The position numbers and the translations under genes are program-made. DNA of 21,295 nucleotides, from the IMG/VR virus record IMGVR_UViG_3300005253_000673, positions 1-21,295 of that record; one strand, written 5' to 3'. The DNA is from a virus. Below, piece after piece: positions 1-8,075 of this stretch; position 1 is the first letter of the stretch, and each line of letters opens with the position of its first letter. Below the pieces are notes generated by a model that was not told the origin of the DNA, did no database searches, and was given only the letters and a program-made list of their open reading frames with translations.

Positions 1-1
1 A

Positions 2-85
2 GCTCGCCCAACTGTGTCTCGTAAGAAGAAGTCGCAGAAGGCTCAGAAGCCCAAGTCACCCCCACCGTCGGACGATGGGGAGTGA
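2..85 (+). CDS. C-terminal end of an upstream head-region protein (partial)
   Basis: The frame is open from the left edge to a TGA at 83-85, giving about 27 residues with a Lys/Gln/Pro-rich tail that ends SDDGE. The stop overlaps the GTG start of the next gene (GTGA), the junction style used throughout this operon, so this is probably a real gene end. By position, just before the head-tail connector, it could be the end of a capsid or small head protein, but the visible piece has no diagnostic motif. Confidence 0.5.
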   Translation, partial: ARPTVSRKKKSQKAQKPKSPPPSDDGE

Positions 86-1008
86 CCAGCATTGTGACAG
101 TTCGGCGGGTGGCGGAGAGTCACCTGCTGGTTGATCCTTCTACTGTCATTGATGCACTTGAGATCACGGATGCAGAAGAGATCAAAGAGATTGAGCGTCT
201 TGTCCCAGCTATGTCTCAGCAAATCGAAGATGAGACTAATCGGGTCTTCGCCCGCGAGCTGGTCACTGAGAGGCTCGGTCTAGATCTTGTTGATGCAGGG
301 GATCTTGGCAACCGGGGCGGAGTGGCATACCGCTTCATGTTGAGCCGCATGCCCGTACTAATGGTGCAGGCAATCCGATTTGACGGGAGTGCCATCGATC
401 TAACCGACGTACAGCTGGAGGACTCGGAGGCTGGGTTCTTGTTTAGTGCAGGGGGCTTCAGTGCAACCAACATTGAGGTCCAGCAGTTGGAGCGTGTTCG
501 TACTCACTACCTTGATCCGTTGTGGGAAGTTGACTATAGTGCAGGCTTTGTCCTGCCGTCATTCCCTGCTATCGAGGAAGCATTTACTCCTAGTGATGTA
601 GACGCAGCGCTCAATCTATTCAGTATTACCAGTCATGATTTAGTTGATGGGGACACAGTTCGATTTAGTACCGATGGCACATTGCCGGCGGGCCTGTCTA
701 AGAACATCAACTATATCATTCGGGATATGACCGATGACACATTCAAGGTAGCGGCGTTACCTAATGGGGCTGTGGTTGATGTGACGGATGGTGGGTCTGG
801 GGCGCATATTGTAACTCGTCAAGTTACTATGCCTGATAGCCTGCAAAATGTTCTGGTGCGGTTGGTCGTATCGCAGTTTCGAGGTCGTAAGCGTGATCCT
901 TCTATCAAGTCTGAGAAGCTGGGGGACGCCAGCTGGACTTACATGGACTCGTTCGAGATACCCGCTGCGGTGCGTTCGAGTCTGTCACGATGGAGAAACC
1001 TCGTCTAA
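82..1008 (+). CDS. Head-tail connector (gp6-like adaptor) with an inserted beta domain
   Basis: This 308-aa protein has the layout of HK97 gp6/SPP1 gp15-type adaptors, which dock under the portal to extend the DNA channel. An acidic helical amino-terminal region (about residues 20-60, with EIERLVPAMSQQIEDETNR) is followed by a beta part, the segment WEVDYSAGF, and a carboxy-terminal helix (residues 250 onward, SLQNVLVRLVVSQF). Family members are usually 100-220 aa. The excess is explained by a block at about residues 168-249 (TLPAGLS, then TFKVA, then DGGSGAH) of the small beta type often inserted in phage structural proteins. The start is GTG at 82, overlapping the upstream stop. Neighbours (head closure, neck and tail terminator genes directly after) fit the role. 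Function is inferred from motif memory and synteny. Confidence 0.75.
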   Translation: MTSIVTVRRVAESHLLVDPSTVIDALEITDAEEIKEIERLVPAMSQQIEDETNRVFARELVTERLGLDLVDAGDLGNRGGVAYRFMLSRMPVLMVQAIRFDGSAIDLTDVQLEDSEAGFLFSAGGFSATNIEVQQLERVRTHYLDPLWEVDYSAGFVLPSFPAIEEAFTPSDVDAALNLFSITSHDLVDGDTVRFSTDGTLPAGLSKNINYIIRDMTDDTFKVAALPNGAVVDVTDGGSGAHIVTRQVTMPDSLQNVLVRLVVSQFRGRKRDPSIKSEKLGDASWTYMDSFEIPAAVRSSLSRWRNLV

Positions 1009-1352
1009 TGCCCTCAATTGCACATCTGATGAATCGGTCGGTGACCGTGCAGAGAGTAGGTACCACGTCTGATGGGCAAGGCGGATTCACGGAGAGCCTC
1101 TCAGCCGTTGCAGCATTGGCAGGACTCAAGGGGCGTCGTCAACCAGCTGGTAGTCGGGATAGGATCGTTGCCGGTCGGGAAGAAACAGAGGTAACCCACG
1201 TCTGGTACTTCGATGGAGCACCAGATGTGAAGGTGAGAGATGTATTATTGTCAGGCTCGAATAAGGATGAGGTGCTTGCATTAGTTCCTCCGTCCGAGCC
1301 GGACCATTTGAAGGCGCTAGCGAAGGAGTTTCAAATTGGCGCGACCACGTAG
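1008..1352 (+). CDS. Head closure / head-tail joining protein
   Basis: The 114-aa product resembles SPP1 gp16/HK97 gp7-type head-tail joining proteins, small beta-barrels that close the connector under the adaptor. Typical features are MNRSVTVQRV near the start, the DGQGGFTES loop, and a later strand-rich half. I chose ATG 1008 because it overlaps the upstream stop as TAATG and has GGAG at 992-995. An ATG at 990 in the same frame adds six residues but has no good Shine-Dalgarno. The gene sits between the adaptor and a gp10-like protein, the usual place for this function. Confidence 0.72.
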   Translation: MPSIAHLMNRSVTVQRVGTTSDGQGGFTESLSAVAALAGLKGRRQPAGSRDRIVAGREETEVTHVWYFDGAPDVKVRDVLLSGSNKDEVLALVPPSEPDHLKALAKEFQIGATT

Positions 1353-1761
1353 AGGAGTCCGAATAAAGATTCATCCGCTGCGGCTTTTGAAGAAGTCTGG
1401 GGACCAGCTTGTAAAGAATATGGCGGTTGCTACTATCTTTGTTCGTGACAAGGTCAAGACGAAGCTCAATCGTGGGCAACCTACTCGTACTTTTCAATCC
1501 GGATCGATCATTGGTCTCGATCCGTCGAGCCCGGGAGAGCCGCCAAAGAAGATCACGGCCCAGCTGCAGAACTCTATTCGCACTAAAGTGATTCGAGGTA
1601 AGGACAGGATCATTGGATTGGTTGGCACCAATCTTAAGAAAGGTAGATGGCTGGAGTTTGGCACTAGCAAGATGAAGCCGCGCCCTTATCTACGGCCGAC
1701 TCTATCTGAGAACAAACGCAAGATAGGGCGTATTGTTGCGCGCGGGTTAAGAGCGGTATGA
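1336..1761 (+). CDS. HK97 gp10-like neck/tail component
   Basis: The 141-aa basic protein carries the hallmark of the HK97 gp10 family: a WLEFGTSKMKPRPYLRPTL block near residues 110-128, after a helical amino-terminal part. Family members act at the head-tail interface or in tail completion. The start is TTG at 1336, supported by a strong AAGGAG at 1323-1328 with 7-nt spacing. It overlaps the previous gene by 17 nt and its stop overlaps the next start as ATGA. The assignment rests on the conserved carboxy-terminal motif and on gene order. Confidence 0.85.
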   Translation: MARPRRGVRIKIHPLRLLKKSGDQLVKNMAVATIFVRDKVKTKLNRGQPTRTFQSGSIIGLDPSSPGEPPKKITAQLQNSIRTKVIRGKDRIIGLVGTNLKKGRWLEFGTSKMKPRPYLRPTLSENKRKIGRIVARGLRAV

Positions 1762-2189
1762 GTGCGATCACGAAAGGATTCTTTGATCGGCTGGTTGGGG
1801 ATGCGACCCTCGTTGCGCTGCTGGGCACGTACAAAAGCGCCCCATCCATATTCACGAAGCGTCCGCTGCCACCTGGATTTGATATTGAAGCACATGGACC
1901 GTATGTACTAACGACAGGAGAAGCAGTGCAGGATCCTGGCCCGGCGGACGTCAAGAATTCCAAAGGTCGTGAGATCGTACGTGACATTCTCTGCTTCTCC
2001 AAACTCAGCGATTCTGCTACTGTGGTGGAGGAGGTTGCGGAGCAGGTTCGATTTTTATTTCAAAGGCAGGTATTTTCTATCACGGGATTCAGTATAATCG
2101 TAGCGGAGGTCAGTGGACCAATCGAGGCAGATGAGGATGATGCCTTGGGTCGGGTGGTATCTGTTCGTTTAGTGCTAAAGGAGAGTTAA
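1758..2189 (+). CDS. Tail terminator / tail completion protein (DUF3168-like)
   Basis: The 143-aa product looks like the DUF3168/gp17 or lambda gpU-type tail terminator that caps the growing tail tube. It starts with a helix (FFDRLVGDATLVALLG), has an IFTKRPLPPGFD turn, then alternating strands that end in RVVSVRLVLKES. It begins at an ATG overlapping the upstream stop (ATGA) and is followed almost at once by the next gene. Position between the gp10-like gene and the tail tube gene is the standard place. No unusual features. Confidence 0.72.
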   Translation: MSAITKGFFDRLVGDATLVALLGTYKSAPSIFTKRPLPPGFDIEAHGPYVLTTGEAVQDPGPADVKNSKGREIVRDILCFSKLSDSATVVEEVAEQVRFLFQRQVFSITGFSIIVAEVSGPIEADEDDALGRVVSVRLVLKES

Positions 2190-2190
2190 G

Positions 2191-2541
2191 ATGGGTACAT
2201 TGGCAATTCAGGAGATTTTGGAAACAGGTCTTAATCCGGCCTTGGTCGCGGCAGCTCCGGGCGGAGATGAGTTCGCAAACAGTGATCGTACGTTCTTCGT
2301 GATGAAGAATGGTGATACCGTCTCGCATACGGTCACGTTTACTGTGCAAAGAGCCAAATTCGACATCCCCGGTTTCGGGGAGGTCACGTTCGCGGCGTTG
2401 GCGGTTGTGGTGCCTAATGCGGAGGAGCGATGGATCAAAGTGCCTGGGGCACCTTACAACGACGGTAGTGGTAAAGTTCAAGCCACTTATGACGCGGAGA
2501 CAAGTGTCACTGTTGGCGCAGTGAAGATGCCGGGCGGCTAA
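2191..2541 (+). CDS. Small beta-rich virion protein
   Basis: The 116-aa product has Gly-, Ala- and Val-rich strands, including LNPALVAAAPGGDEF, a TVTFTVQ strand and a YNDGSGKVQATYD turn. It resembles short beta-sandwich structural proteins that occur near tail tube genes in many siphoviruses, often annotated only as hypothetical. It starts 1 nt after the previous stop with a GGAGAG upstream. A decoration or tail-surface role is possible but cannot be shown from sequence alone. Confidence 0.55.
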   Translation: MGTLAIQEILETGLNPALVAAAPGGDEFANSDRTFFVMKNGDTVSHTVTFTVQRAKFDIPGFGEVTFAALAVVVPNAEERWIKVPGAPYNDGSGKVQATYDAETSVTVGAVKMPGG

Positions 2542-2581
2542 GTAGGAAGGTAATCAGGGAGTAATTGGAGGATAATAGATC

Positions 2582-2974
2582 ATGTTAAACGGCAATGAAG
2601 TTCTCATCTTGGCAGACACTGACGGTGCAGGTACATTTGCGGCGGTGGCTAGTCAACAGGAGGCCTCGATCGATGAGTCCAACGATATCATTGATCAGTC
2701 GAGCAAAGATGCCCGCGAGCGTAAGGTTGCGGCGGGTCGATACGAGGCTACTGTATCCTTCGGTGCGTTGTACGTGCCGACTGACGTCGCGTTTAACGCG
2801 TTGAAGGCAGCTCTCCGCAACGGGACTAAGATCAAGTTGCGTGAGCAGAGGCAGGGTACCCCCATCGAGGAGTATCTTGCAGTGATTTCGTCCATGACTC
2901 GGGATTACCCCGATCAGGACAACGCCACGATCTCGCTGGAGGCAGCGGTCGACGGCGCAGTTACGATCATCTAG
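2582..2974 (+). CDS. Major tail tube protein
   Basis: The 130-aa product fits the short tail-tube families (TP901-1/GTA type) that polymerise as hexameric rings around the tape measure. Visible features are NGNEVLILADTDGAGTF at the start, the IIDQSSKDAR loop, GRYEATVSFGALYVP, and a terminal strand pair (NATISLEAAVDGAV). The ATG at 2582 is preceded by GGAGG. The gene lies between the tail terminator region and the frameshifting chaperone gene, the normal position for the tube protein. Confidence 0.78.
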   Translation: MLNGNEVLILADTDGAGTFAAVASQQEASIDESNDIIDQSSKDARERKVAAGRYEATVSFGALYVPTDVAFNALKAALRNGTKIKLREQRQGTPIEEYLAVISSMTRDYPDQDNATISLEAAVDGAVTII

Positions 2975-3020
2975 TAGTGGTCGGTAGGTAGGAAGTGAGC
3001 AAGGTAGCGAGGTATGAGTA

Positions 3021-3284
3021 ATGTTTATCCGATTCGATGGGAGTGGTCCCAACGTAGTTGAGCGAACTATACAGTGTCGTGACTACGATATTAGGCTCTC
3101 CAAGTCTTGTCGCCAGAAACTGATCCGCATACTCGATAGAGAGAACGAGATCGAGTTCATCCTCCAGGAAGGGGAGGATCAGTGGCATCGTGCCTATCTT
3201 ATGAATGATGACGGGCATACGATCGAGACTATTCTTGCTCCCTCCCTGCAAGCGTTTCAGCAGCAGCAAGAAGGAGAGGCATAA
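3021..3284 (+). CDS. Small tail-module protein of unknown function
   Basis: An 87-aa protein with alternating polar strands and a Gln-rich end (LQAFQQQQEGEA). I do not recognise a family. The ATG at 3021 follows GAGG at 3009-3012, and its stop at 3282-3284 overlaps the start of the chaperone gene. Position between tube and chaperone suggests a tail role. An ATG at 3014 in another frame opens only a 15-codon reading frame and was not used. Confidence 0.6.
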   Translation: MFIRFDGSGPNVVERTIQCRDYDIRLSKSCRQKLIRILDRENEIEFILQEGEDQWHRAYLMNDDGHTIETILAPSLQAFQQQQEGEA

Positions 3285-3685
3285 TGAGTTCGAATCCCCA
3301 TAGAGGTGATACCCCTGTTACAGTCGGTGACGCCAGTTTCGTATTGTGTTATGATCTGAATGCTTGTGCATTGATCATGGAGAAATTGGGATTGGACAGT
3401 TTTGAACAGCTAGCGGAGATGGGCGAGGCGAAAGGAGGCATAGGGCTTTCTGAGATCCGTTACTTACTATGGGCGGGGTTGCAGCGTCACCATCCCGATC
3501 TTACGGAGACGGATGTTGGGGCCTTGGAGTGGGATCTGGAAACGGTCGGGCCTAAGTTAGGCGATGCATTCCAGAAGGGATTGCTACGGCAGACCCCGCC
3601 GGACGTGGAAAAAAAAGTGACAGTGACAAGGAAGTCGCCTGGGACTGGGAAAAGGGACAAATCCGAGCATACGAAGCAGGAGTAG
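3284..3685 (+). CDS. Tail assembly chaperone, short form (GTA gp10/TAC_11-like)
   Basis: The 133-aa product begins with SNPHRGDTPVTVGDASFVL followed by a helix (LNACALIMEKLGLDSFEQLAE) and LLWAGLQRHHPDLTETDV. This is the pattern of the gene-transfer-agent gp10-like tail chaperone family (Phage_TAC_11). These proteins coat the tape measure before tube polymerisation and are equivalent to lambda gpG. The gene overlaps a -1 frame continuation: a run of eight A residues at 3609-3616, read GAA AAA AAA GTG, provides a slippery site that would make a longer gpGT-like form. It sits directly upstream of the tape measure gene. Confidence 0.82.
   Translation: MSSNPHRGDTPVTVGDASFVLCYDLNACALIMEKLGLDSFEQLAEMGEAKGGIGLSEIRYLLWAGLQRHHPDLTETDVGALEWDLETVGPKLGDAFQKGLLRQTPPDVEKKVTVTRKSPGTGKRDKSEHTKQE
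3610..3616 (+). promoter_or_regulatory. Programmed -1 ribosomal frameshift site (A AAA AAA)
   Basis: In the chaperone frame the bases read GAA AAA AAA G, which gives a textbook X-XXY-YYZ heptamer with both tRNAs able to re-pair in the -1 frame. After the slip the reading frame runs open from 3616 to the TAA at 3994-3996, with sensible protein throughout (KEVAWDWEKGQIRAYEAG). No strong downstream stem-loop is obvious by eye. Confidence 0.82.
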
Positions 3686-3996
3686 CAGGGCCTGATGCGT
3701 TCTGGCGCCTAACGCTGGTTGAGTTGTCTTTGTTATTGGAGGCGTACGAGAATAGGATGGAGACGAAAGATAGAAGGGCTGCATTCGGGGCGTGGTTGTC
3801 CGCCCGCCTAAGTCGTGCCAAGCGTATCATGCCATTTGCCCGGCTATGGCGCAAGGAGACTACAGCACATGCGCTGCCTCCTGAGGAAGCAGCCAAAGAA
3901 TATGAGCGTCACCAGCGCCTCATAAAACAGTTGGCCCCGGAGACTTTGCAGGGCACCGAGAAGTTGGATACGAAGGAGATTAGTAGTGGCTCTTAA
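3616..3996 (+). CDS. Frameshift extension of the tail assembly chaperone (long form, gpGT-like)
   Basis: This is the -1 frame part that would be fused to the first 111 residues of the short form, giving about 237 aa. The extension is helical and basic (WRLTLVELSLLLEAYENRM, then LSARLSRAKRIMPFARLW). It ends with ERHQRLIKQLAPETL and overlaps the start of the tape measure gene by 11 nt. In lambda and relatives the corresponding T domain recruits the tail tube protein. As an independent gene it would have only a poor TTG start at 3724 and would leave 36 upstream codons of good coding sequence unexplained, so frameshift expression is preferred. Confidence 0.78.
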   Translation, partial: SDSDKEVAWDWEKGQIRAYEAGVAGPDAFWRLTLVELSLLLEAYENRMETKDRRAAFGAWLSARLSRAKRIMPFARLWRKETTAHALPPEEAAKEYERHQRLIKQLAPETLQGTEKLDTKEISSGS

Positions 3997-6400
3997 TCTC
4001 GGTAGCTTCGGCGAAGCTTTCGTCGACATACGCGCGAACCTGGCTACCCTTGATAGGGACCTTAAGATGGTCTCGTCTCGTATATCGAAAGGCCTGATCA
4101 CTTCTGGTCGGCGCATGGGCCAAATAGGAAGACAACTGACTATGGGGCTTCTTGTCCCCATAGCAGGGATTGGGGGAGTAGCTGTTCGGAATTTTGGTCA
4201 GTTCGATGCGGCTATGACCGAGAGTTTGGCCATCATGGGGAATGTATCGACGGCTCTGCGTCGCGACATGGCAGGGGCTGCTCGGCAGATGGCAAAGGAA
4301 ACATCCTTCTCTGCCAAGGAAGCAGCAGAGTCATTCTTCTTCCTGGCGTCGGCAGGTCTGGATGCAGTGGCTTCCATTAAGACCCTTCCAGTAGTTGCTC
4401 GATTCGCACAAGCGGGCAACTTCAACATGGCGCTTGCAACTGACCTCCTGACCGATGCACAAAGTGCGTTGGGCAAGACCATTCGCACTGATGCGATTGC
4501 CAATATGAAGGAGATGATCAGGGTTAGTGATACTCTGGTCAAAGCCAACACATTGGCCAACGCTACGGTCCAACAGTTCTCTGAGTCCCTCACGAATCGG
4601 GCCGGCGCTGCGATGCGACAGCTCAACATCGATATAGAGGAAGGCGTTGCAGTATTGGCAACGTGGGCGGATCAAGGCCTCAAAGGACAGATAGCCGGGG
4701 AGCAGTTCAACATCGTTACTCGCGACTTGCAGCGCGCTGCTCGTGACAATGTAGAGCAGTTTAAGAAGATGAACGTACAAGTCTTCGACGCTGCTGGGGG
4801 GCTCCGGAATCTAGCAGACATCGTTGCAGATCTGGAAGCCTTGCTTGGTCCTATGTCTATCAAGCAGCAAGGCCTCACGTTGTCAGTATTGGGATTCCAG
4901 GAACGATCGGTACAGGCAATTCGCTCATTGCTTGGCTTCTCCGGCGCAATTAGGGGTTATGAAAAGGCCCTTCGTTCGGCGGGTGGTATCACAGAGGAGG
5001 TTGCGAACAAGCAGCTTGAAGGGTTCAACAAGAAGATGGGGTTGACACTGTCTCGGCTGAACGATGTGGCCATCTCGCTAGGTCAGTTGTTAGCGCCTGT
5101 GGTTTTACAGTTCGCCCGTTTCATGGAGGCCAAGGTCATCCCAGCACTCGAAAGAGGTATTGCCTCCTTTCGTAGTATGGACCAAAAGACTGTCAGTATA
5201 GTAGGTAAGTTGGCTCTGCTTGCGGTTGCTTTCGGTCCGGTACTGATAGTGGTAGGGCTGTTAGGACAAGCGCTCGGTTTTGTCGTAAGTGGGCTAGGAT
5301 TTTTCGTTAGAGGTCTTATCGGGTCAATAGGATTTTTAGTGAAGTTCGGCAATAAGATTGTGAAAGTACTTGCAATGGTAGCGACTGGATTGATGCGAAT
5401 GGTTGCTTTCTTCTTGAGTGGTCCCGGTTTGATTATTGCCGGTTTGGCCACGATTCTCGGCGCTGTGGTTGTGTTCAAATCGACTATCGTTGGGTTCTTC
5501 AAAGGCATTGTTATTGGTATCAAGAATGCGTTTGTGCGGGGCTTCCAGAACAAAGTCGTGAGACCATTCCAAGTAGCTATAAAGGCTTTGATTGAATTCC
5601 TACCGAAGAGCGTCACAGAATTTCTAGGACTCGAGCCTGTCAAAGTCCAAGATATAGTAGAGGGCGATCTTCCAGGAGATATGGGGAAAGTTTGGGCCGA
5701 GGCTGCGGAGAACAGCAAGCGAGAGATGGAAAATTTCAAGCTAGTTGCTAGTGCCGGTATCGACTTTGTCAAGACCAAGTTTGCAGGACTGGCAGAGAAG
5801 ATGTTGGGATTGGTTCCGGAGCTGGACTTTGGGTTGGCGGTAGAAGGGCTTGAGGAGTCAATAGAAGAGATAACAGTTACTGTCAAGAAGATGGCCACAG
5901 GAGTGAAGCCTATTGTCGACGGTGTGAAGATTAATATGCAGGACTTGGGGGACACCATCTCTTCTTCGATGGAAAGCAATCTGGTAGATGCAACAGTTGG
6001 GTTCCAAAAGTTTGGTGATGCGGCTCGTAATATCATTCGGTCGGTAATTGCAGAACTTGTGCGAGTTTTACTGGTCAAGAAACTTGTCTCTGGGGCGCTC
6101 TCGTTTTTTGGGCTCGGCGGGCTTGCTCGTGGTGGGCCAATGCAGGCTGGGGAAGGTGCCGTTGTTGGGGAACGTGGCCCTGAATTCTTTGTGCCTAATG
6201 TATCAGGAAAAATCATTCCGAACAATCGTCTTCGTATGGGCAATGCAGGGGAAGGAGGGGGTGGTGGGGATATACACCAAGAATTCAACTTCCCACTCGT
6301 CTTCCCGGCACAGCTTGAGGCGTTCGTGCGCAATGTTGCAGGTCCGGCCGGTCGCGATGCAGCGGCCGGAGTATTGCGAGCACGGCAGGGCCGGTTCTGA
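3986..6400 (+). CDS. Tail tape measure protein
   Basis: The 804-aa product sets tail length and is ejected with DNA. The first 350 residues form the TP901-type tape-measure core, with Ala-rich helices such as FSAKEAAESFFFLASAGLD. Two hydrophobic blocks follow at about residues 400-455 and 463-516, candidates for membrane insertion during ejection. Near residues 709-745 is the characteristic GGLARGGPMQAGEGAVVGER tail with RGPEFFVPN. The GTG start at 3986 follows AAGGAG at 3973-3978 with 7-nt spacing. By the usual proportionality between tape-measure length and tail length, a tail of roughly 120 nm would be expected. Confidence 0.92.
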   Translation: MALNLGSFGEAFVDIRANLATLDRDLKMVSSRISKGLITSGRRMGQIGRQLTMGLLVPIAGIGGVAVRNFGQFDAAMTESLAIMGNVSTALRRDMAGAARQMAKETSFSAKEAAESFFFLASAGLDAVASIKTLPVVARFAQAGNFNMALATDLLTDAQSALGKTIRTDAIANMKEMIRVSDTLVKANTLANATVQQFSESLTNRAGAAMRQLNIDIEEGVAVLATWADQGLKGQIAGEQFNIVTRDLQRAARDNVEQFKKMNVQVFDAAGGLRNLADIVADLEALLGPMSIKQQGLTLSVLGFQERSVQAIRSLLGFSGAIRGYEKALRSAGGITEEVANKQLEGFNKKMGLTLSRLNDVAISLGQLLAPVVLQFARFMEAKVIPALERGIASFRSMDQKTVSIVGKLALLAVAFGPVLIVVGLLGQALGFVVSGLGFFVRGLIGSIGFLVKFGNKIVKVLAMVATGLMRMVAFFLSGPGLIIAGLATILGAVVVFKSTIVGFFKGIVIGIKNAFVRGFQNKVVRPFQVAIKALIEFLPKSVTEFLGLEPVKVQDIVEGDLPGDMGKVWAEAAENSKREMENFKLVASAGIDFVKTKFAGLAEKMLGLVPELDFGLAVEGLEESIEEITVTVKKMATGVKPIVDGVKINMQDLGDTISSSMESNLVDATVGFQKFGDAARNIIRSVIAELVRVLLVKKLVSGALSFFGLGGLARGGPMQAGEGAVVGERGPEFFVPNVSGKIIPNNRLRMGNAGEGGGGGDIHQEFNFPLVFPAQLEAFVRNVAGPAGRDAAAGVLRARQGRF

Positions 6401-7443
6401 TGGCTAAGTTCTTTCTGCAGAATCCCGGATTTGAATTAGGCGATCGGGATTGGTCGAAGGGCACGGGCTGGGCTATTTCGAAGGATGCCCCGACCTCGCG
6501 TTCTGGGTCATGGCGGGCGGTGTTCACTGGCGCTGCGGAAGCGAATCTTGATAGTACATTATTCTTCGCGGTTCGTCCGGGACTAAAGGTATCGGCGAGT
6601 GTATACTTTGATGGGGCTGTCGCTACAGCAGGAACGGGTGTACTACGCTTGAAGTGGAGTAACTCGAATCAAGACTTGCTTTCTGTTTCTAGTAGTGCTG
6701 GCATTGCTTTTGGTAGTGGCTATTCACAGGAAGTTTTGACAGACATCGTTGCACCAGCCCAAGCAAAGTTTGTACAAGTACGCGCAGTCATTACGACGCC
6801 AAATGGTTCGACATGGCGCCTTGATGATGCGGATATGTCCGGCAGTCTAGTCGAGAACCTTCCGTCAACAGCGAAGATACAATCTCATACTCTAGTCCCC
6901 GCTCGAACTATTGGCATGTTTGACCCACTGATCGGGGTTGACAAGTTTACCGAGTTCAATGCTGGCATGTCAGACAAGTGGGGTGGGATGTTTACATTTA
7001 TCCCACTACACCCGAGTGACGATCTGGGGGAGTTGCTTGGTTTCTTAGAGCGTCTGGGGCGAATAGAGCGATTCTTTGCCTTCGACCCGGATCGGCTAGT
7101 CCCGAAGAATGGGGTGGTCAATAATATGACCGTGGATGGCACGACCACAAATGGCACAAACAGAATACCTGTTAAGGCCGGCCCTGTGAGTTCGACCGCG
7201 CTGGTTGTTGGTGACTATATAGAGATCAAAGATCAGTATTTCCAGCTGAAGCGAGACCTCGAGATTGGCCCCGAAGGAACCGGAGAGGCGATTGTGTGGC
7301 CATCTGTCCGGTCTACATTTGCAGATGGTGAGGATATCATTACGGACAACCCGAAAATGATAGCGCGTGTTACATCTGAAGTGCCGCGTCGTTCTGATCA
7401 TGATAGATGGACGCAATTAAGTATGAGTTGGGAAGAGGTCTGA
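6400..7443 (+). CDS. Distal tail-like protein with N-terminal carbohydrate-binding-like domain
   Basis: The 347-aa product directly follows the tape measure, where distal tail (Dit-like) proteins are encoded. Residues 1-150 look like a CBM_4_9/galactose-binding beta-sandwich: NPGFELGDRDWSKGTGW at the start, SGSWRAVF, and WRLDDADMSG at the end. The carboxy-terminal half (about 165-347) includes FTFIPLHPSDDLGELLGFLE and ends in a strand-rich region, RWTQLSMSWEEV, as expected for a ring protein of the tail tip. Its stop overlaps the next ATG (TGATG). Dit assignment is from position; the binding domain is from motif pattern. Confidence 0.6.
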   Translation: MAKFFLQNPGFELGDRDWSKGTGWAISKDAPTSRSGSWRAVFTGAAEANLDSTLFFAVRPGLKVSASVYFDGAVATAGTGVLRLKWSNSNQDLLSVSSSAGIAFGSGYSQEVLTDIVAPAQAKFVQVRAVITTPNGSTWRLDDADMSGSLVENLPSTAKIQSHTLVPARTIGMFDPLIGVDKFTEFNAGMSDKWGGMFTFIPLHPSDDLGELLGFLERLGRIERFFAFDPDRLVPKNGVVNNMTVDGTTTNGTNRIPVKAGPVSSTALVVGDYIEIKDQYFQLKRDLEIGPEGTGEAIVWPSVRSTFADGEDIITDNPKMIARVTSEVPRRSDHDRWTQLSMSWEEV

Positions 7444-8075
7444 TGCGCGATCTCTTACAAGCAGTTCTTGACGAACTAGGCAAGGATGAAATAAACATCG
7501 CTATCCTTGGCGAGTTCGAGTTCCTATCCGGCACACAAAACCTGTGGATCGGGCCAGAAGGTCATGTGCTCGATTACGATTCCAAGCAATGGGTAGCACT
7601 TGGCGAGATCGGCCAGATTGACAAGCTAGGAGAAGGTCAAGGTCTCGCGGATTCCCGTACTACTGTCTCGCTACGTATAGATAGTGAGAGTGTCGATGTT
7701 GTGGATGTTGAGGACAGTCGGGGACGCAACGCCACCATAACGCTGTTGCTGTTGTCGAACGAGGGGGATGTGATTGGTCCGATCGACTTTCGTACGGCAA
7801 TGGGTGCGGTGAGCATCGCAAGTTCGGTGTCTGTTGACAAGCACGGCGGGAAACTTGTTAGTGAGAGATTGTCTCTCGAGTTGCTGAGTGAAACGGCATC
7901 GCTCGGACAATCCCATTTCGTGCGCAACACCTACGAGGCAGGACTGAGGATTCAGGCGACGGATCATGGACTGGAGTTTGTCTCGGATCCTGAAATGTCC
8001 AATATCGGGCTTCGTACTACAATTCCGGGCGAGCCGGGGGGGCCACCACTCCCACCTGGAGCACACCCTCTGTGA
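7443..8075 (+). CDS. Tail-tip/baseplate hub-type protein
   Basis: The 210-aa product has the order common to tail-tip proteins encoded before DUF6950/NlpC-P60 genes. It starts with an LWIGPEG strand, then WVALGEIGQIDKLGEG, RTTVSLRIDSES, RGRNATITLLLL and FRTAMGAVSI. Next come ERLSLELLSE and a terminal Y..GLRIQATDHGLEFVSD, followed by a Pro/Gly-rich tail. I chose ATG 7443, which overlaps the preceding stop (TGATG) and has AGAGG just upstream, over the TTG at 7407. A role in the ring between distal tail and central tip is inferred from synteny with gene-transfer-agent-like tails. Confidence 0.6.
   Translation: MRDLLQAVLDELGKDEINIAILGEFEFLSGTQNLWIGPEGHVLDYDSKQWVALGEIGQIDKLGEGQGLADSRTTVSLRIDSESVDVVDVEDSRGRNATITLLLLSNEGDVIGPIDFRTAMGAVSIASSVSVDKHGGKLVSERLSLELLSETASLGQSHFVRNTYEAGLRIQATDHGLEFVSDPEMSNIGLRTTIPGEPGGPPLPPGAHPL

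Noticed and set aside
990-1352. ATG 990 as the start of the head closure gene
   Set aside because: ATG 1008 gives a TAATG overlap with GGAG upstream, while 990 has no good ribosome-binding site.
3724-3996. An independent 90-aa gene starting at TTG 3724
   Set aside because: There is no Shine-Dalgarno and good coding sequence precedes it in the same frame back to the slippery heptamer; frameshift expression explains it better.
5083-6333. A 416-codon open frame antisense to the tape measure gene
   Set aside because: It is Ser/Pro/Thr/Ile-rich with no domain logic, which is what the antisense of a Lys/Gly/Val-rich helical gene looks like, and it lies fully inside a convincing tape measure gene.
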